From DASXHD01 sp038239005 (GTDB lineage Bacteria > Myxococcota_A > Polyangia > Polyangiales > Polyangiaceae): DNA of 64,000 nt. The position numbers and the translations under genes are program-made. Positions 43,168 to 50,565 of the stretch are shown here, in pieces (position 1 is the stretch's first letter; the number at the start of each line of letters is the position of its first letter). The notes under the pieces are model-generated. The model was not told where the DNA came from. It saw only the letters and a list, made by a program, of their open reading frames with translations, and made no database searches. The stretch spans positions 44,422 to 108,421 of the forward strand of contig JBBSFE010000007.1 of the NCBI GenBank assembly GCA_038239005.1, given 5' to 3'.

Positions 43168-43415
43168 CCAAGACCGAGCTCGAACGCTGGCTCCGCGGCG
43201 ACGCGACATGCCGCCGCCTCACTCGCAACATCCGCTCCGCGCAAGCCGCGCTTCGCCGCGAGCTAGGCGACGACGCGTGGCGGCTCTACCTCACACTCGA
43301 GGAGGCCATCAACGCGCGACACCTCCACGTCGTCGACGCGCTCCAACGCCGAAAGGCCGCGCAATCGACCGGGAAGAGTGTCGCCACCCCTCGCCGCAAA
43401 CGCGCGCGCGGGTGA
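43164..43415 (+). CDS. Small Arg-rich protein overlapping the response regulator
   Basis: An 83-aa predicted helical protein starting GTG 43164, overlapping the response-regulator stop by 4 nt. Segments such as LERWLRGDATCRRL and HLHVVDALQRRKAAQ are strongly helical; the tail (PRRKRARG) is basic. No family is recognised. Coupling suggests a partner of the response regulator. Ends 6 bp before the convergent HAD gene. Confidence 0.5.
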   Translation: MTKTELERWLRGDATCRRLTRNIRSAQAALRRELGDDAWRLYLTLEEAINARHLHVVDALQRRKAAQSTGKSVATPRRKRARG

Positions 43416-43421
43416 TGCGGC

Positions 43422-44078
43422 TCACCTCTCCGAATCCAGTGCCTTCGTGACATCCGCGGGCGAGTCGCAAATAACGGTCGCGCCCGCGGCGACCAGCTCG
43501 CTTCGAGATCCGTAACCATACGTGACGGCAATGGGCATGACGCAGTTCGCCAACGCCGCGTGCACGTCGTGCTCTCGATCTCCGACGAGCACGACCCGTG
43601 ATGGATCGAGCTTTGCTGATACGAGGATCTCGCGCACGAGGTCGGCCTTGTTCTCGAAGCGTCCGTCGTCGTCGCTTCCGTAGATGCGATCGAAGAAGCG
43701 CGCGAGCCCGAAGTGCTCTGCGATTCGTTCGGCGAAGAGTCGGCGCTTCGATGTGCAAATGCTCAGCCGCGCCGTCGTGTGCGCGTGGTCGAGCATCTCC
43801 GGTACGCCAGCGTAAACGCGGTTCTCGAAGAGACCGCTCGCGGCGTAGTGCGTGCGATAGATGTCGATCGCTTCCTCGACCGGACCACCCACACCCACGA
43901 GCTTCTCGAATACCTCTCGCAGCGGTGGGCCAACGCACCATCGCAGCTCGGCCGCAGGCGGAACGGGGCGACCCATCGCTTCGAGAGCGTGCTGAATTCC
44001 GTGTGCGATTCCTACGAAGGAATCCGTGAGCGTGCCATCGAGGTCGAAGAGAATCGTGCGCCGCCTCGGGTTGGCCAT
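43422..44078 (-). CDS. HAD-superfamily phosphatase, phosphoglycolate phosphatase-like
   Basis: A 218-aa HAD hydrolase. Motif I is LFDLDGTLTDS (nucleophile Asp). Motif II is SICTSKR. The Lys of motif III lies in FENKADLV. The acidic motif IV is VVLVGDREHDV. The small alpha-helical cap after motif I places it with phosphoglycolate phosphatase-type enzymes (Gph/PgmB). Substrate specificity cannot be read. Start ATG 44078. It converges with the small gene at 43164 and is followed by ~300 bp before tRNA-Arg. Confidence 0.85.
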   Translation of the reverse strand: MANPRRRTILFDLDGTLTDSFVGIAHGIQHALEAMGRPVPPAAELRWCVGPPLREVFEKLVGVGGPVEEAIDIYRTHYAASGLFENRVYAGVPEMLDHAHTTARLSICTSKRRLFAERIAEHFGLARFFDRIYGSDDDGRFENKADLVREILVSAKLDPSRVVLVGDREHDVHAALANCVMPIAVTYGYGSRSELVAAGATVICDSPADVTKALDSER

Positions 44079-44377
44079 TCAGATGCGCGTCTCGTCATTC
44101 GTGCGCGTGTGATCGGAAGGCCGCACTGCCCCGGACTCTGCCACACCACCGACGAAGCAGCGCGACCGTTCCTGACGTGCGCGGTCGAAATAACTTCGAA
44201 CCGGAGTACGTTACGAAACGGTGAACGCGGTCCTCGTTCTGCGATGGCGGCGCGTGGTCGGCGATGCGTCGAGGCCACGGATATTCGTCGGTCCCGTTTT
44301 TGGGAGGCGCAGTCGACGGCGTTAGAACGTCAGACGATGCACCGGCTCCGGCGTCGGTGTATGGTCCCCAAAACCTG

Positions 44378-44451
44378 GCGCCACTAGCTCAGCTGGATAG
44401 AGCGACGGCCTCCGGAGCCGTAGGTCAGAGGTTCGAATCCTCTGTGGCGCG
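44378..44451 (+). tRNA. tRNA-Arg (anticodon CCG)
   Basis: A complete cloverleaf: acceptor GCGCCAC paired with GTGGCGC, D-arm GCTCAGCTGGATAGAGC, anticodon stem ACGGC/GCCGT with loop CTCCGGA (anticodon CCG), variable AGGTC, and T-arm AGAGG-TTCGAAT-CCTCT. The discriminator is G and the CCA end is not encoded. The CCG anticodon reads CGG arginine codons. The accessory lipoprotein region starts just downstream; no att duplicate of the 3' end was found by eye. Confidence 0.97.
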
Positions 44452-44509
44452 CTTTCGACCCGCATCGCGATGGGCGGCTCCCTGCGTGAGCGGTGGAAGC
44501 GGCTCGGGA

Positions 44510-44553
44510 GCCCGCCGTCCACGGTGAGCGCGACTTCACCACACGCGACTAGC
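44510..44553. repeat. 44-nt repeat, copy A (pairs with 48704-48747)
   Basis: Matches 48704-48747 at 41 of 44 positions. Both copies encode the peptide LVACGEVALTVDGG on the minus strand, and all three differences are at third codon positions (synonymous). Confidence 0.85.
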
Positions 44554-44792
44554 ACGGGTTGCATCCGTCCCCGCGGACAGACCTGTGGCGGCGGACAATA
44601 AACGTCTGTTCCGTCGCATGATGCGAAGTGACAAACGCTCTCGATGAGCCCGTCGTCACCGGCGTCCAGGTGCGCGTCATTTGTTTCCAGCTTACCGCAC
44701 GATAGAGCTGCGAAGCACACTGCCACCCAAGCAATGGATGCTATTTGCATGGAATCGGCGGCGGTCCCAACGCGTAGGGCTATCCTTCATGC

Positions 44793-45420
44793 GTGAGACG
44801 CTTTGCGCCGATCGCGTTGCTGGCACTCTCATGCGGCCGGTTCGACGACAACGTCGAGAGCGACTCGAGCACCGCAGCGGACGCAACGCTCGAAGCGTGC
44901 GCAGCGTTCGGACGCGGCGACCATCGAGGCCGCGTCGCCCGTTCTCTGTCCAGCGTCGGCGCCCGTCGTGGGTACGGCTTGCACGGTGCCGCAATTCGAG
45001 GACTGTGAATACGGAACGAGTAGCTACTTCTGCAATCAGCACTTCACTTGCTGGGGCACCTGGGCCAAAAGCAACATCCCGCCGTTCTTTTGCAAAGCCG
45101 ACGACGCGTGCGGTGCCGCGATCGACGGTGTTACGTGTCACGCACCGGGTCAAGTCTGTCCGAGCGGCGATGCCGGCGTGTGCGTATGCAGTGAGTGCGG
45201 CGTCGGGCCGCCGCCCGATGTCGAGGTGGCGCATTGGAAGTGCTTCTCACCGATTGCGGGATGCGCGGTCGACCGACCGAATGCCGGCACAGCGTGCGAT
45301 CTCCGCGACGCGGGCGATGCGGGCGTTTGTCGATACGCTGGGGGCGGCTGCTGCACCGGCGTCTACGAGTCGTGCACTGACGGCGTGTGGATCGGCGAAG
45401 AAACCGAACCGTGCCCGTGA
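44793..45420 (+). pseudogene. Frameshifted Cys-rich lipoprotein
   Basis: The frame starting GTG 44793 encodes a lipoprotein signal (RRFAPIALLALSCGRF) and an Asp/Ser/Ala linker, then goes out of frame. From about 44890 the next frame (+1) continues with a Cys-rich domain to 45420: CPASAPVVGTACT, CEYGTSSYFC, DACGAAIDGVTCHAPGQVC, CRYAGGGCCTG. Together they form a typical secreted Cys-rich lipoprotein of ~205 aa. One extra base somewhere in about 44887-44925 would explain it. Real decay or a sequencing error cannot be distinguished here. Confidence 0.7.
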
Positions 45421-45554
45421 CGTTCGCCGTGCGTTAGCTCGGCGCGCTCGTTTGTGTTCGGTGTCATTGCCGCTGGAAATCACGAGCGCGCCGGCGTTGA
45501 TCTGTCGCGTATCGCCGCCCCGCCGTGCTTACGCGCCGCGCTCGAAGTGATCGA

Positions 45555-45782
45555 TCACTTCGCCGAAAGAATCGCGCCGATCGTCTCGCAATCTCGCGAC
45601 GCGAGAAACGAGAGCTTGTCGTAACCAAGCGTCGCGCACATCGACTCGATGGTGAAGCCTTCGGTGTTCAGCCCGCACTGATTCATTTTCTTGATTGCGC
45701 GCTTTGCGGCGTGCGGGCAGATCTGCGCATTCTTCATCGTGGGCTCGGGCGTGGCCGTGGCAATCGATGACCGGCGTTCCAC
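45555..45782 (-). CDS. Small protein of unknown function
   Basis: A short frame ending 45555, with GTG at 45782 and a more likely ATG at 45737. Residues such as MKNAQICPHAAKRAIKKMN and FTIESMCATLGYDKL have balanced composition, unlike the Arg/Ala shadows typical of this DNA. No family is recognised. It might be the 3' part of a longer broken gene. Low-medium confidence. Confidence 0.4.
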   Translation of the reverse strand: MERRSSIATATPEPTMKNAQICPHAAKRAIKKMNQCGLNTEGFTIESMCATLGYDKLSFLASRDCETIGAILSAK

Positions 45783-45878
45783 TTTGCTTGCTCAGCGGAG
45801 ACACTTGCCGCAACAGCAGCGAGCTCGTCGCGCCTTGTGTGATCGTCGTTCACGCGCGTCGAAGGCTGGTGGCGACGA

Positions 45879-47057
45879 TCAACGCGTGACCGGGCGCGCC
45901 TGGGTGACGTCCGCCTCGAAGGTCCTCGCAAGGTTGGCCGCGAAGGCACGGTCCTGCACGACGAGCGCCACCTCCTCCAACTTGTTCAGCGAGAGAGGAT
46001 CGAGGTTGATCGATGCGACGACTGAAAGCTCGTCGTCCACGACCATCGTCTTCGCGTGCATCATCGACGGCTGGTACTCGAATATGCGAATGCCTCGCTC
46101 GACGAGGGGCCCATACTCGACGTGCTGCGCGCCTGCAGATGTCTTCGAGTCGCTCTTGTGTTTTCCGGGCATCAGTAGCCGGACGTCTACGCCCTCGGAG
46201 GCCTTGCGCTTCAACATCTCGAGGATCGCGCGCGAGGGCACGAAGTACGCGTTGGCGATCCACAGGCGCTTCTTCGCGGCCTGTATCATCAGCTGAACGA
46301 GCCGCTCGGAGCGCGTGAGGACCGGAGAGATCGTGCTCGCGACGAAGGCCGCCGATGCGGGCCCTGACACATCGGCCGGCGGAAAGGCCTCGGGCGGGAA
46401 GAGCGGGCCGCCCGCCTCTTGCCAGTTCTCGGCGATGGCCTGCTGCGCGCCGGCCACGGCAGGTCCGGTGAAGCGCACGTTCGCGTCACGCCAGCCGTCG
46501 TCGGTCACGCCGTCGCCGAGCCAGTTGTCGCGGATGCCAAAGCCGCCCGTGAAGCCCACGCGGCCGTCCACGACGACGACCTTCCGGTGGTTTCGAGCGA
46601 GCTTGTCTCCGTCGGCCAGGCCGGGCCGGAAGAGTCGAACATCGCACCCCGCTGCTGTTAGCGCGGGCTGAACGCCCTTCGCGAAGTCCGGACTCCCGAA
46701 GTCGTCGACCAGGATCCGGCAAGCAACGCCCGCCTTGGCACGGTCGATGATGGCGGCGACGATGCGATCCGAGGCCACGCCCTTCTCCCAGATGTAGATG
46801 AGGACGTGCACGCTGCTGCGTGCCTTGCGGATCTCTTCGTCGAGCGCGTCAAAAACGGCGCCGTTCGAGAGCAGCGTCACAGTGTGTCCGGGTCGAAGTT
46901 CCACGCCGAGTGCTTGTTGCAAGGCGGAGTTGAACGCAACGCCCTCCGAAGGAATCGCGACAGAGAGCTGGAAGGCGTGCTTCTCCTCGTCGTGTTTGCA
47001 AGCAGAGGTAACCAGTCCGAGGCTGGCGACGAGGAGTAATGCAGCGAGCCTGCCCAC
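45879..47057 (-). CDS. Phospholipase D-family lipoprotein (cardiolipin synthase-like)
   Basis: A 392-aa protein of the PLD superfamily. The N-terminus (VGRLAALLLVASLGLVTSAC) is a lipoprotein signal; start GTG 47057 is preferred, CTG 47066 being less likely. The two HKD motifs are NHRKVVVVDGRVGFTGG and MHAKTMVVDDELSVVAS, which form the phosphatidyl-transfer active site. The signal suggests a location outside the cytoplasm. It may remodel membrane lipids or attack prey lipids; it is not clearly a housekeeping cardiolipin synthase. The 5' side lies 6 bp from a truncated GlsB/YeaQ remnant. Confidence 0.85.
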   Translation of the reverse strand: MGRLAALLLVASLGLVTSACKHDEEKHAFQLSVAIPSEGVAFNSALQQALGVELRPGHTVTLLSNGAVFDALDEEIRKARSSVHVLIYIWEKGVASDRIVAAIIDRAKAGVACRILVDDFGSPDFAKGVQPALTAAGCDVRLFRPGLADGDKLARNHRKVVVVDGRVGFTGGFGIRDNWLGDGVTDDGWRDANVRFTGPAVAGAQQAIAENWQEAGGPLFPPEAFPPADVSGPASAAFVASTISPVLTRSERLVQLMIQAAKKRLWIANAYFVPSRAILEMLKRKASEGVDVRLLMPGKHKSDSKTSAGAQHVEYGPLVERGIRIFEYQPSMMHAKTMVVDDELSVVASINLDPLSLNKLEEVALVVQDRAFAANLARTFEADVTQARPVTR

Positions 47058-47062
47058 GTAGG

Positions 47063-47200
47063 TCAGGCCGCTGCGGGGCGGCGAGCGGCGATGCCGAGTA
47101 GGGCGGTCATAACGAAGCCCATGGCCTGCCGGCCGGGCATGATGGCGCGCGCGAGAAACCCAGCGACGACACCGAAGAGCACGAAAAGAATGATCGACAT
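47063..47200 (-). pseudogene. Truncated GlsB/YeaQ/YmgE-family membrane protein
   Basis: ATG 47200 opens MSIILFVLFGVVAGFLARA, then MPGRQAMGFVMTALLGIA, the start of the GlsB/YeaQ (transglycosylase-associated) small membrane protein family. After GIA the sequence changes to ARRPAAA and stops at 45 aa, whereas the family is about 80 aa with a second glycine-rich helix. The C-terminal half is lost at about 47095, possibly by a deletion that joined it to the PLD gene region. Confidence 0.7.
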
Positions 47201-47411
47201 GGTGCACCATCTACGCAAGTGCCGGGCCAATATCACACGGTTAGCTCGGTAGCTTTTCGGCTGGCTGACGCCCATATTTACGCCTCAATTGTGGCTTTTT
47301 TGAGTCACCTGTTGCGCGTCTGCTCCCCACTCTCACCATGGGGACATGGCGCGCGGCGCGTGCTTGTCGAAGCGGGCGCGTCTGGCCCGCACGACCAGAA
47401 GTTTGCGAGAC

Positions 47412-48785
47412 CTAAAGGCAGCTCGAAAGATTGAAGAGCATGAACGTGAGGGCGAGCTGCGTCGGCGTGAGCGGGCCGGTTTGTGTGCAGTTGTTCGGAA
47501 ACGTTCCGCCCGGCGTGCTCCCGGTCGCGTGTCCGTCCCAATACACGACGCTGCGGCACGCCTTGCTCGTCGAGCCGGCGTCGGTGAGCGGCGCGAAAAA
47601 CATGAACGCCTCGATGAGCTTCGGATCGCTCGGCGAAGGATTGGTCGGATCCGTTTGCAGCCAAGGAGCCGCAAGCTTCAGCGACACACCATCGACGTCG
47701 TGTCGCGCTTCGACGAACGGAAACGTCCCGCCCTCGACGGACGCGTCGAGCGCCGCCATCCACTCTGACATCGCGTACGCGCGCGGGAATGTCTTGTTGA
47801 CGAGCATCGGCAACGCGATCTGGTTGCTCGGATCCTGCGCGTGATTCCACACGGCCGTGCTCGGCCAAGCCGACGGCGGCACGTTGCTCTCGAGCCAGTA
47901 GTACTGGTCGTGCATCGCGAGCACTCGTCCGCCGAGGTCGGCGTATTCCTCCATCGCTTGGAGGGCAGCGGCGGGTTTTTCGCTCGCGAAGGTCGAGCCT
48001 TCGCAACCAAGGACGACGAGATCGTAGCTCGCCATCGGCTGCGTTCCTGGCGCGCCGTTGTCACTCCAAAAGCTCGCCGCGGTCGCGGTGCCACCGGAGA
48101 GCGTGGAGCCGCCAGCGCCCTGATAGAGGTGAACGTGTCCGCCGCCGGTCGGGCTCGTGAATTCGCTGTCATCGATGCCGATCGTGCGAAGGAAGCACTC
48201 GACGCCGTCGTCACCGCCGGTCGTCACCGCAATCTGCGGCATGTCATCGTCCGGCGAGCTTTCGTGCGCACGTCGCGGCAAGCGCGTCAGAGACGGATCG
48301 AGCGGATTGTCGACGCACGCCGTGATCGACGCGTCGATGTGCCGGCGCCACTTCCCGACCTGGACCACGATGGGGATGTGCTCGCCGACAGGCACGGTTG
48401 ACGTGATGGTGAAACGGCCTTGTACGTCCGTCAGCGCGACGGCGATCGTGTTGCTCGGGATCGACTTCGCGCAGCCCGAGCAAATCGCGCCGTGCGCGAG
48501 CGGTGCAAGAGGCTCGGGAGCGATGTAGACAATGGCGTTGTAGATCGGAATGGTGCCTGACGGATCGAAGACGCGCCCGCTGACGCTCGTGACGCTTCCA
48601 TCACACGTCGCGACTTGGCACGCGAGCTCGTCGCACGCGGACGCGTCGAACCCGCAGAACGGTCCGACGCAGGCGTCGCCCGCATCGACGAACGCAGCGT
48701 CCGGCCCGCCGTCGACGGTGAGCGCGACTTCACCGCACGCGACGAGCGTGGCGATGGCGACGAAGGCAATCGATTTACGCCCCAC
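47412..48785 (-). CDS. Large lipoprotein with carboxypeptidase-regulatory-like beta domain
   Basis: A 457-aa lipoprotein. The signal MGRKSIAFVAIATLVACGE is followed by an Asp/Gly/Ala linker and a Cys-rich piece (CVGPFCGFDASAC). Then a beta-sandwich (SVSGRVFDPSGTIPIYNA, GRFTITSTVPVGEHI) resembles the carboxypeptidase regulatory-like domain used as an adhesin or carrier fold. The C-terminal ~200 residues (ASYDLVVLGCEGSTFAS, ALQAMEEYADLGGRVLAM) are alpha/beta with a glutamine amidotransferase-like look, but no Cys-His-Glu triad is proven. It shares its lipobox DNA with the 44750 gene (44-nt repeat). Confidence 0.75.
   Translation of the reverse strand: MGRKSIAFVAIATLVACGEVALTVDGGPDAAFVDAGDACVGPFCGFDASACDELACQVATCDGSVTSVSGRVFDPSGTIPIYNAIVYIAPEPLAPLAHGAICSGCAKSIPSNTIAVALTDVQGRFTITSTVPVGEHIPIVVQVGKWRRHIDASITACVDNPLDPSLTRLPRRAHESSPDDDMPQIAVTTGGDDGVECFLRTIGIDDSEFTSPTGGGHVHLYQGAGGSTLSGGTATAASFWSDNGAPGTQPMASYDLVVLGCEGSTFASEKPAAALQAMEEYADLGGRVLAMHDQYYWLESNVPPSAWPSTAVWNHAQDPSNQIALPMLVNKTFPRAYAMSEWMAALDASVEGGTFPFVEARHDVDGVSLKLAAPWLQTDPTNPSPSDPKLIEAFMFFAPLTDAGSTSKACRSVVYWDGHATGSTPGGTFPNNCTQTGPLTPTQLALTFMLFNLSSCL
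48704..48747. repeat. 44-nt repeat, copy B (pairs with 44510-44553)
   Basis: Within the 5' end of the lipoprotein gene that starts at 48785, covering the lipobox and linker codons. It is 41/44 identical to copy A, with only synonymous differences. Confidence 0.85.
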
Positions 48786-49087
48786 CGCGGAAGTATGAAC
48801 TCAGCGGACGTCGACGTCGACGTACGATCTCAGAACCGACCGACGCCTCCGTTGGCAAAGACGACGACGCTCACGTTTCTTGCTCCGACGTAGAGCAGCG
48901 GGATCGAGCCGAGCACGTTGCGTGAGCCGCTAACAACACCGAACTGTGTGATGTTTTCATGTGTCGACCTTGGTTGGCGATCACAAGCTTATGGCCGCAA
49001 ACCGCAGCTTCTGGGGCTCGTGGTGCTATTTCGCCATTTCTCGAAATAGGCCTTGCGCGAATGGTTCGAGTTTATTAGAAATAGAGC
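48786..49087. other. Intergenic region upstream of arsR and the divergent lipoprotein gene
   Basis: About 300 bp with no coding frame of protein-like composition. It is less GC-rich toward arsR. The only structure I can support is the inverted repeat at 49026-49049 and a nearby GAAATAG element (49078-49084); both are treated separately. Nothing else is seen. Confidence 0.5.
49026..49049. promoter_or_regulatory. Inverted repeat, candidate ArsR operator upstream of arsR
   Basis: CTATTTCG and CGAAATAG (49026-49033 and 49042-49049) form perfect 8-nt arms around an 8-nt spacer, 39 bp before arsR. The half-site recurs at 49078-49084 (GAAATAG) just before the arsR start and at 49412 before arsI. 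ArsR dimers bind such repeats and release on arsenite. Confidence 0.6.
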
Positions 49088-49393
49088 ATGGTCCCGAAAG
49101 TCGAGCGGCACGCCGAGCAGTTGGGAGCGCTCGGTCACCCTGCACGGCTCTCCATCTTGCGATACGTCGTCCAGGGCGATGCGGAGGGCACTCCCGCCGG
49201 GGAGATCCAGCAGAAGCTCGAGATCCCTGCATCGACGCTCAGCCACCATCTCGATCGCCTCTCCTCGGCGGGTCTCCTGAAAGCGCGACGCGACGGGACG
49301 TTCATCTACTACCGCGCTGACTACGAGCAGCTCCGCACGCTCACCGACTACCTCTGGGAGGACTGCTGCAAGCGCGGCAAGGGTTGCTGCTGA
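49088..49393 (+). CDS. arsR: ArsR-family metalloid-responsive repressor
   Basis: A 101-aa ArsR/SmtB-type winged helix. The DNA-binding part is ALGHPARLSILRYV with ASTLSHHLDRLSSAGLL (recognition helix) and YYRADYEQL (wing). The C-terminus CCKRGKGCC places two Cys pairs close together, a plausible As(III)-binding site, although the position differs from the classic ELCVCDL motif. It heads the arsR-arsI-aqpS-arsC operon and lies after operator-like repeats. Derepressed by arsenite or related metalloids (family knowledge). Confidence 0.9.
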   Translation: MVPKVERHAEQLGALGHPARLSILRYVVQGDAEGTPAGEIQQKLEIPASTLSHHLDRLSSAGLLKARRDGTFIYYRADYEQLRTLTDYLWEDCCKRGKGCC

Positions 49394-49411
49394 CGATTTG
49401 CTCTTGCCAAT

Positions 49412-49437
49412 CTATTTCGACATTACCGGTATTATAG
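49412..49437. promoter_or_regulatory. Second ArsR-like half-site and palindrome between arsR and arsI
   Basis: CTATTTCG (49412-49419) repeats the arsR-upstream half-site; TACCGGTA (49424-49431) is a perfect 8-bp palindrome next to it; and AGGAG (49436-49440) is the ribosome site for arsI. This may be an internal operator or promoter for arsI onward. Confidence 0.4.
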
Positions 49438-49447
49438 GAGTTGAACC

Positions 49448-49885
49448 ATGAATGTTCTCAAGCCGCACGTCTCGCTCAACATCACCAACGTCGACGCGTC
49501 CGTCGCGTTCTACGAGAAGCTATTCGGCGTGACGGTCACGAAGCGCAGGCCGGGGTACGCCAAGTTCGATCTCCTCGAGCCTTCGCTCAATCTCACGATG
49601 CAAGAGGCTCCGCGCACGGGAGTCAACGCGAGCCACTTCGGGATCCAGGTCGCGAGCACCGAGGATGTCGCCTCCGCGTGGGCGAAATTCAAAGCGGCGA
49701 ATCTCCCGACGCTGACCGAAGAAAACACGTCGTGCTGCTACGCGCTCCAAGACAAAGTGTGGGTCGAAGATCCCGATGGCAACTCGTGGGAGGTGTTCGT
49801 CGTCAAAGGCGATCCGGAAGCGATGATGACCAAGCCTGCCGCGGGCGGGTGCTGCGCGCCGAAGGTCCGCGCGCCAGGCGAATGA
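49448..49885 (+). CDS. arsI: ArsI-like VOC-family organoarsenical lyase
   Basis: A 145-aa vicinal oxygen chelate (glyoxalase-fold) dioxygenase. The family's cysteine pair lies in NTSCCYALQDKVW, followed by VEDPDGNSWEVF with the metal-binding Glu. The His ligands are expected in HVSLNI and NASHFGIQV. This is the ArsI/CadI type, which cleaves the carbon-arsenic bond of trivalent methylarsenite to release arsenite. The C-terminus has a Cys pair (GGCCAPK). AGGAG is 7 nt before ATG 49448. It overlaps the aquaporin gene by 4 nt. Confidence 0.9.
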   Translation: MNVLKPHVSLNITNVDASVAFYEKLFGVTVTKRRPGYAKFDLLEPSLNLTMQEAPRTGVNASHFGIQVASTEDVASAWAKFKAANLPTLTEENTSCCYALQDKVWVEDPDGNSWEVFVVKGDPEAMMTKPAAGGCCAPKVRAPGE

Positions 49886-50565
49886 CACACGCACGTCCTT
49901 CCATCGCGCGCCGCGCGGTTGCAGAAATGATCGGCACCGCGTTTCTTCTCGCCGTCGTCGTCGGTTCGGGAATCATGGGCGAGCAGCTCGCCGGCGGCAA
50001 CGTTGCGATCGCGCTTCTCGCCAACACCATCGCAACCGGAGCCGGGCTCGTCGCGCTCATCTTCGCGTTCGGACCGATCTCGGGCGCACACCTCAATCCA
50101 GTCGTGACGCTCGCCGACGCGATGGAGGGCGGGCTCGCGTGGCGCGAGGTGCCGACGTACGTCGTTGCTCAAGTCGTGGGCGCGTTCGGCGGCGTCGTTT
50201 GCGCGCACGTCATGTTTCGCAAACCGCTCCTCTACGCATCGCACCACGAGCGTTCGGGCGCATCCCAATGTGTCAGCGAATTCATCGCGACGTTCGGACT
50301 GCTCACCGTGATTTGGGCATGCGCGCGCACGAAGCCGTCGGTGATCCCGTTCGCAGTCGGCGCGTACATCACGGCCGCGTACTGGTTTACGTCATCGACG
50401 TCGTTCGCGAATCCAGCCGTGACGCTCGCGCGTTCGATGACCGACACGTTTGCCGGGATTCGCCCGGTCGACGCGCCTGGGTTCATTGTCGCTCAGGTCG
50501 TCGGCGCCATCGCAGCAACGATGCTCTTTCGCTGGCTTCTTCCGCGCCCGAGCGCAGTCGCGTGA
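49882..50565 (+). CDS. aqpS: Aquaporin-family channel (AqpS-like)
   Basis: A 227-aa major intrinsic protein with about six helices. The two half-helix motifs are GAHLNPVVTL (NPV in place of NPA) and SFANPAVTLARS. The arginine of the selectivity filter follows the second NPA. Its place between arsI and arsC matches the AqpS arrangement known from Sinorhizobium, where the channel lets arsenite leave after arsenate reduction, in place of an ArsB or Acr3 pump. ATG 49882 overlaps arsI; its stop overlaps arsC. Confidence 0.9.
   Translation: MTHARPSIARRAVAEMIGTAFLLAVVVGSGIMGEQLAGGNVAIALLANTIATGAGLVALIFAFGPISGAHLNPVVTLADAMEGGLAWREVPTYVVAQVVGAFGGVVCAHVMFRKPLLYASHHERSGASQCVSEFIATFGLLTVIWACARTKPSVIPFAVGAYITAAYWFTSSTSFANPAVTLARSMTDTFAGIRPVDAPGFIVAQVVGAIAATMLFRWLLPRPSAVA

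Larger units (their letters stand above)
44322..44750 (-). pseudogene. Hybrid/truncated lipoprotein that runs antisense through tRNA-Arg
   Basis: The frame from ATG 44750 begins as a normal lipoprotein: MQIASIAWVAVCFAALSCG, an Asp-rich linker, and a Cys-rich piece (DVYCPPPQVC). It then abruptly repeats the lipobox region of another lipoprotein (LVACGEVALTVDGG), which belongs at the start, not the middle, of such a protein. Beyond about 44460 the frame reads antisense through the tRNA to 44322, which cannot be a functional protein part. Most likely a gene truncated by recombination with the 48785 lipoprotein or a relative. See the paired 44-nt repeat. Confidence 0.6.

Noticed and set aside
44079..44377. 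Possible integrated element with att sites at tRNA-Arg
   Set aside because: No integrase and no visible duplicate of the tRNA 3' end; only the proximity of accessory genes supports it.
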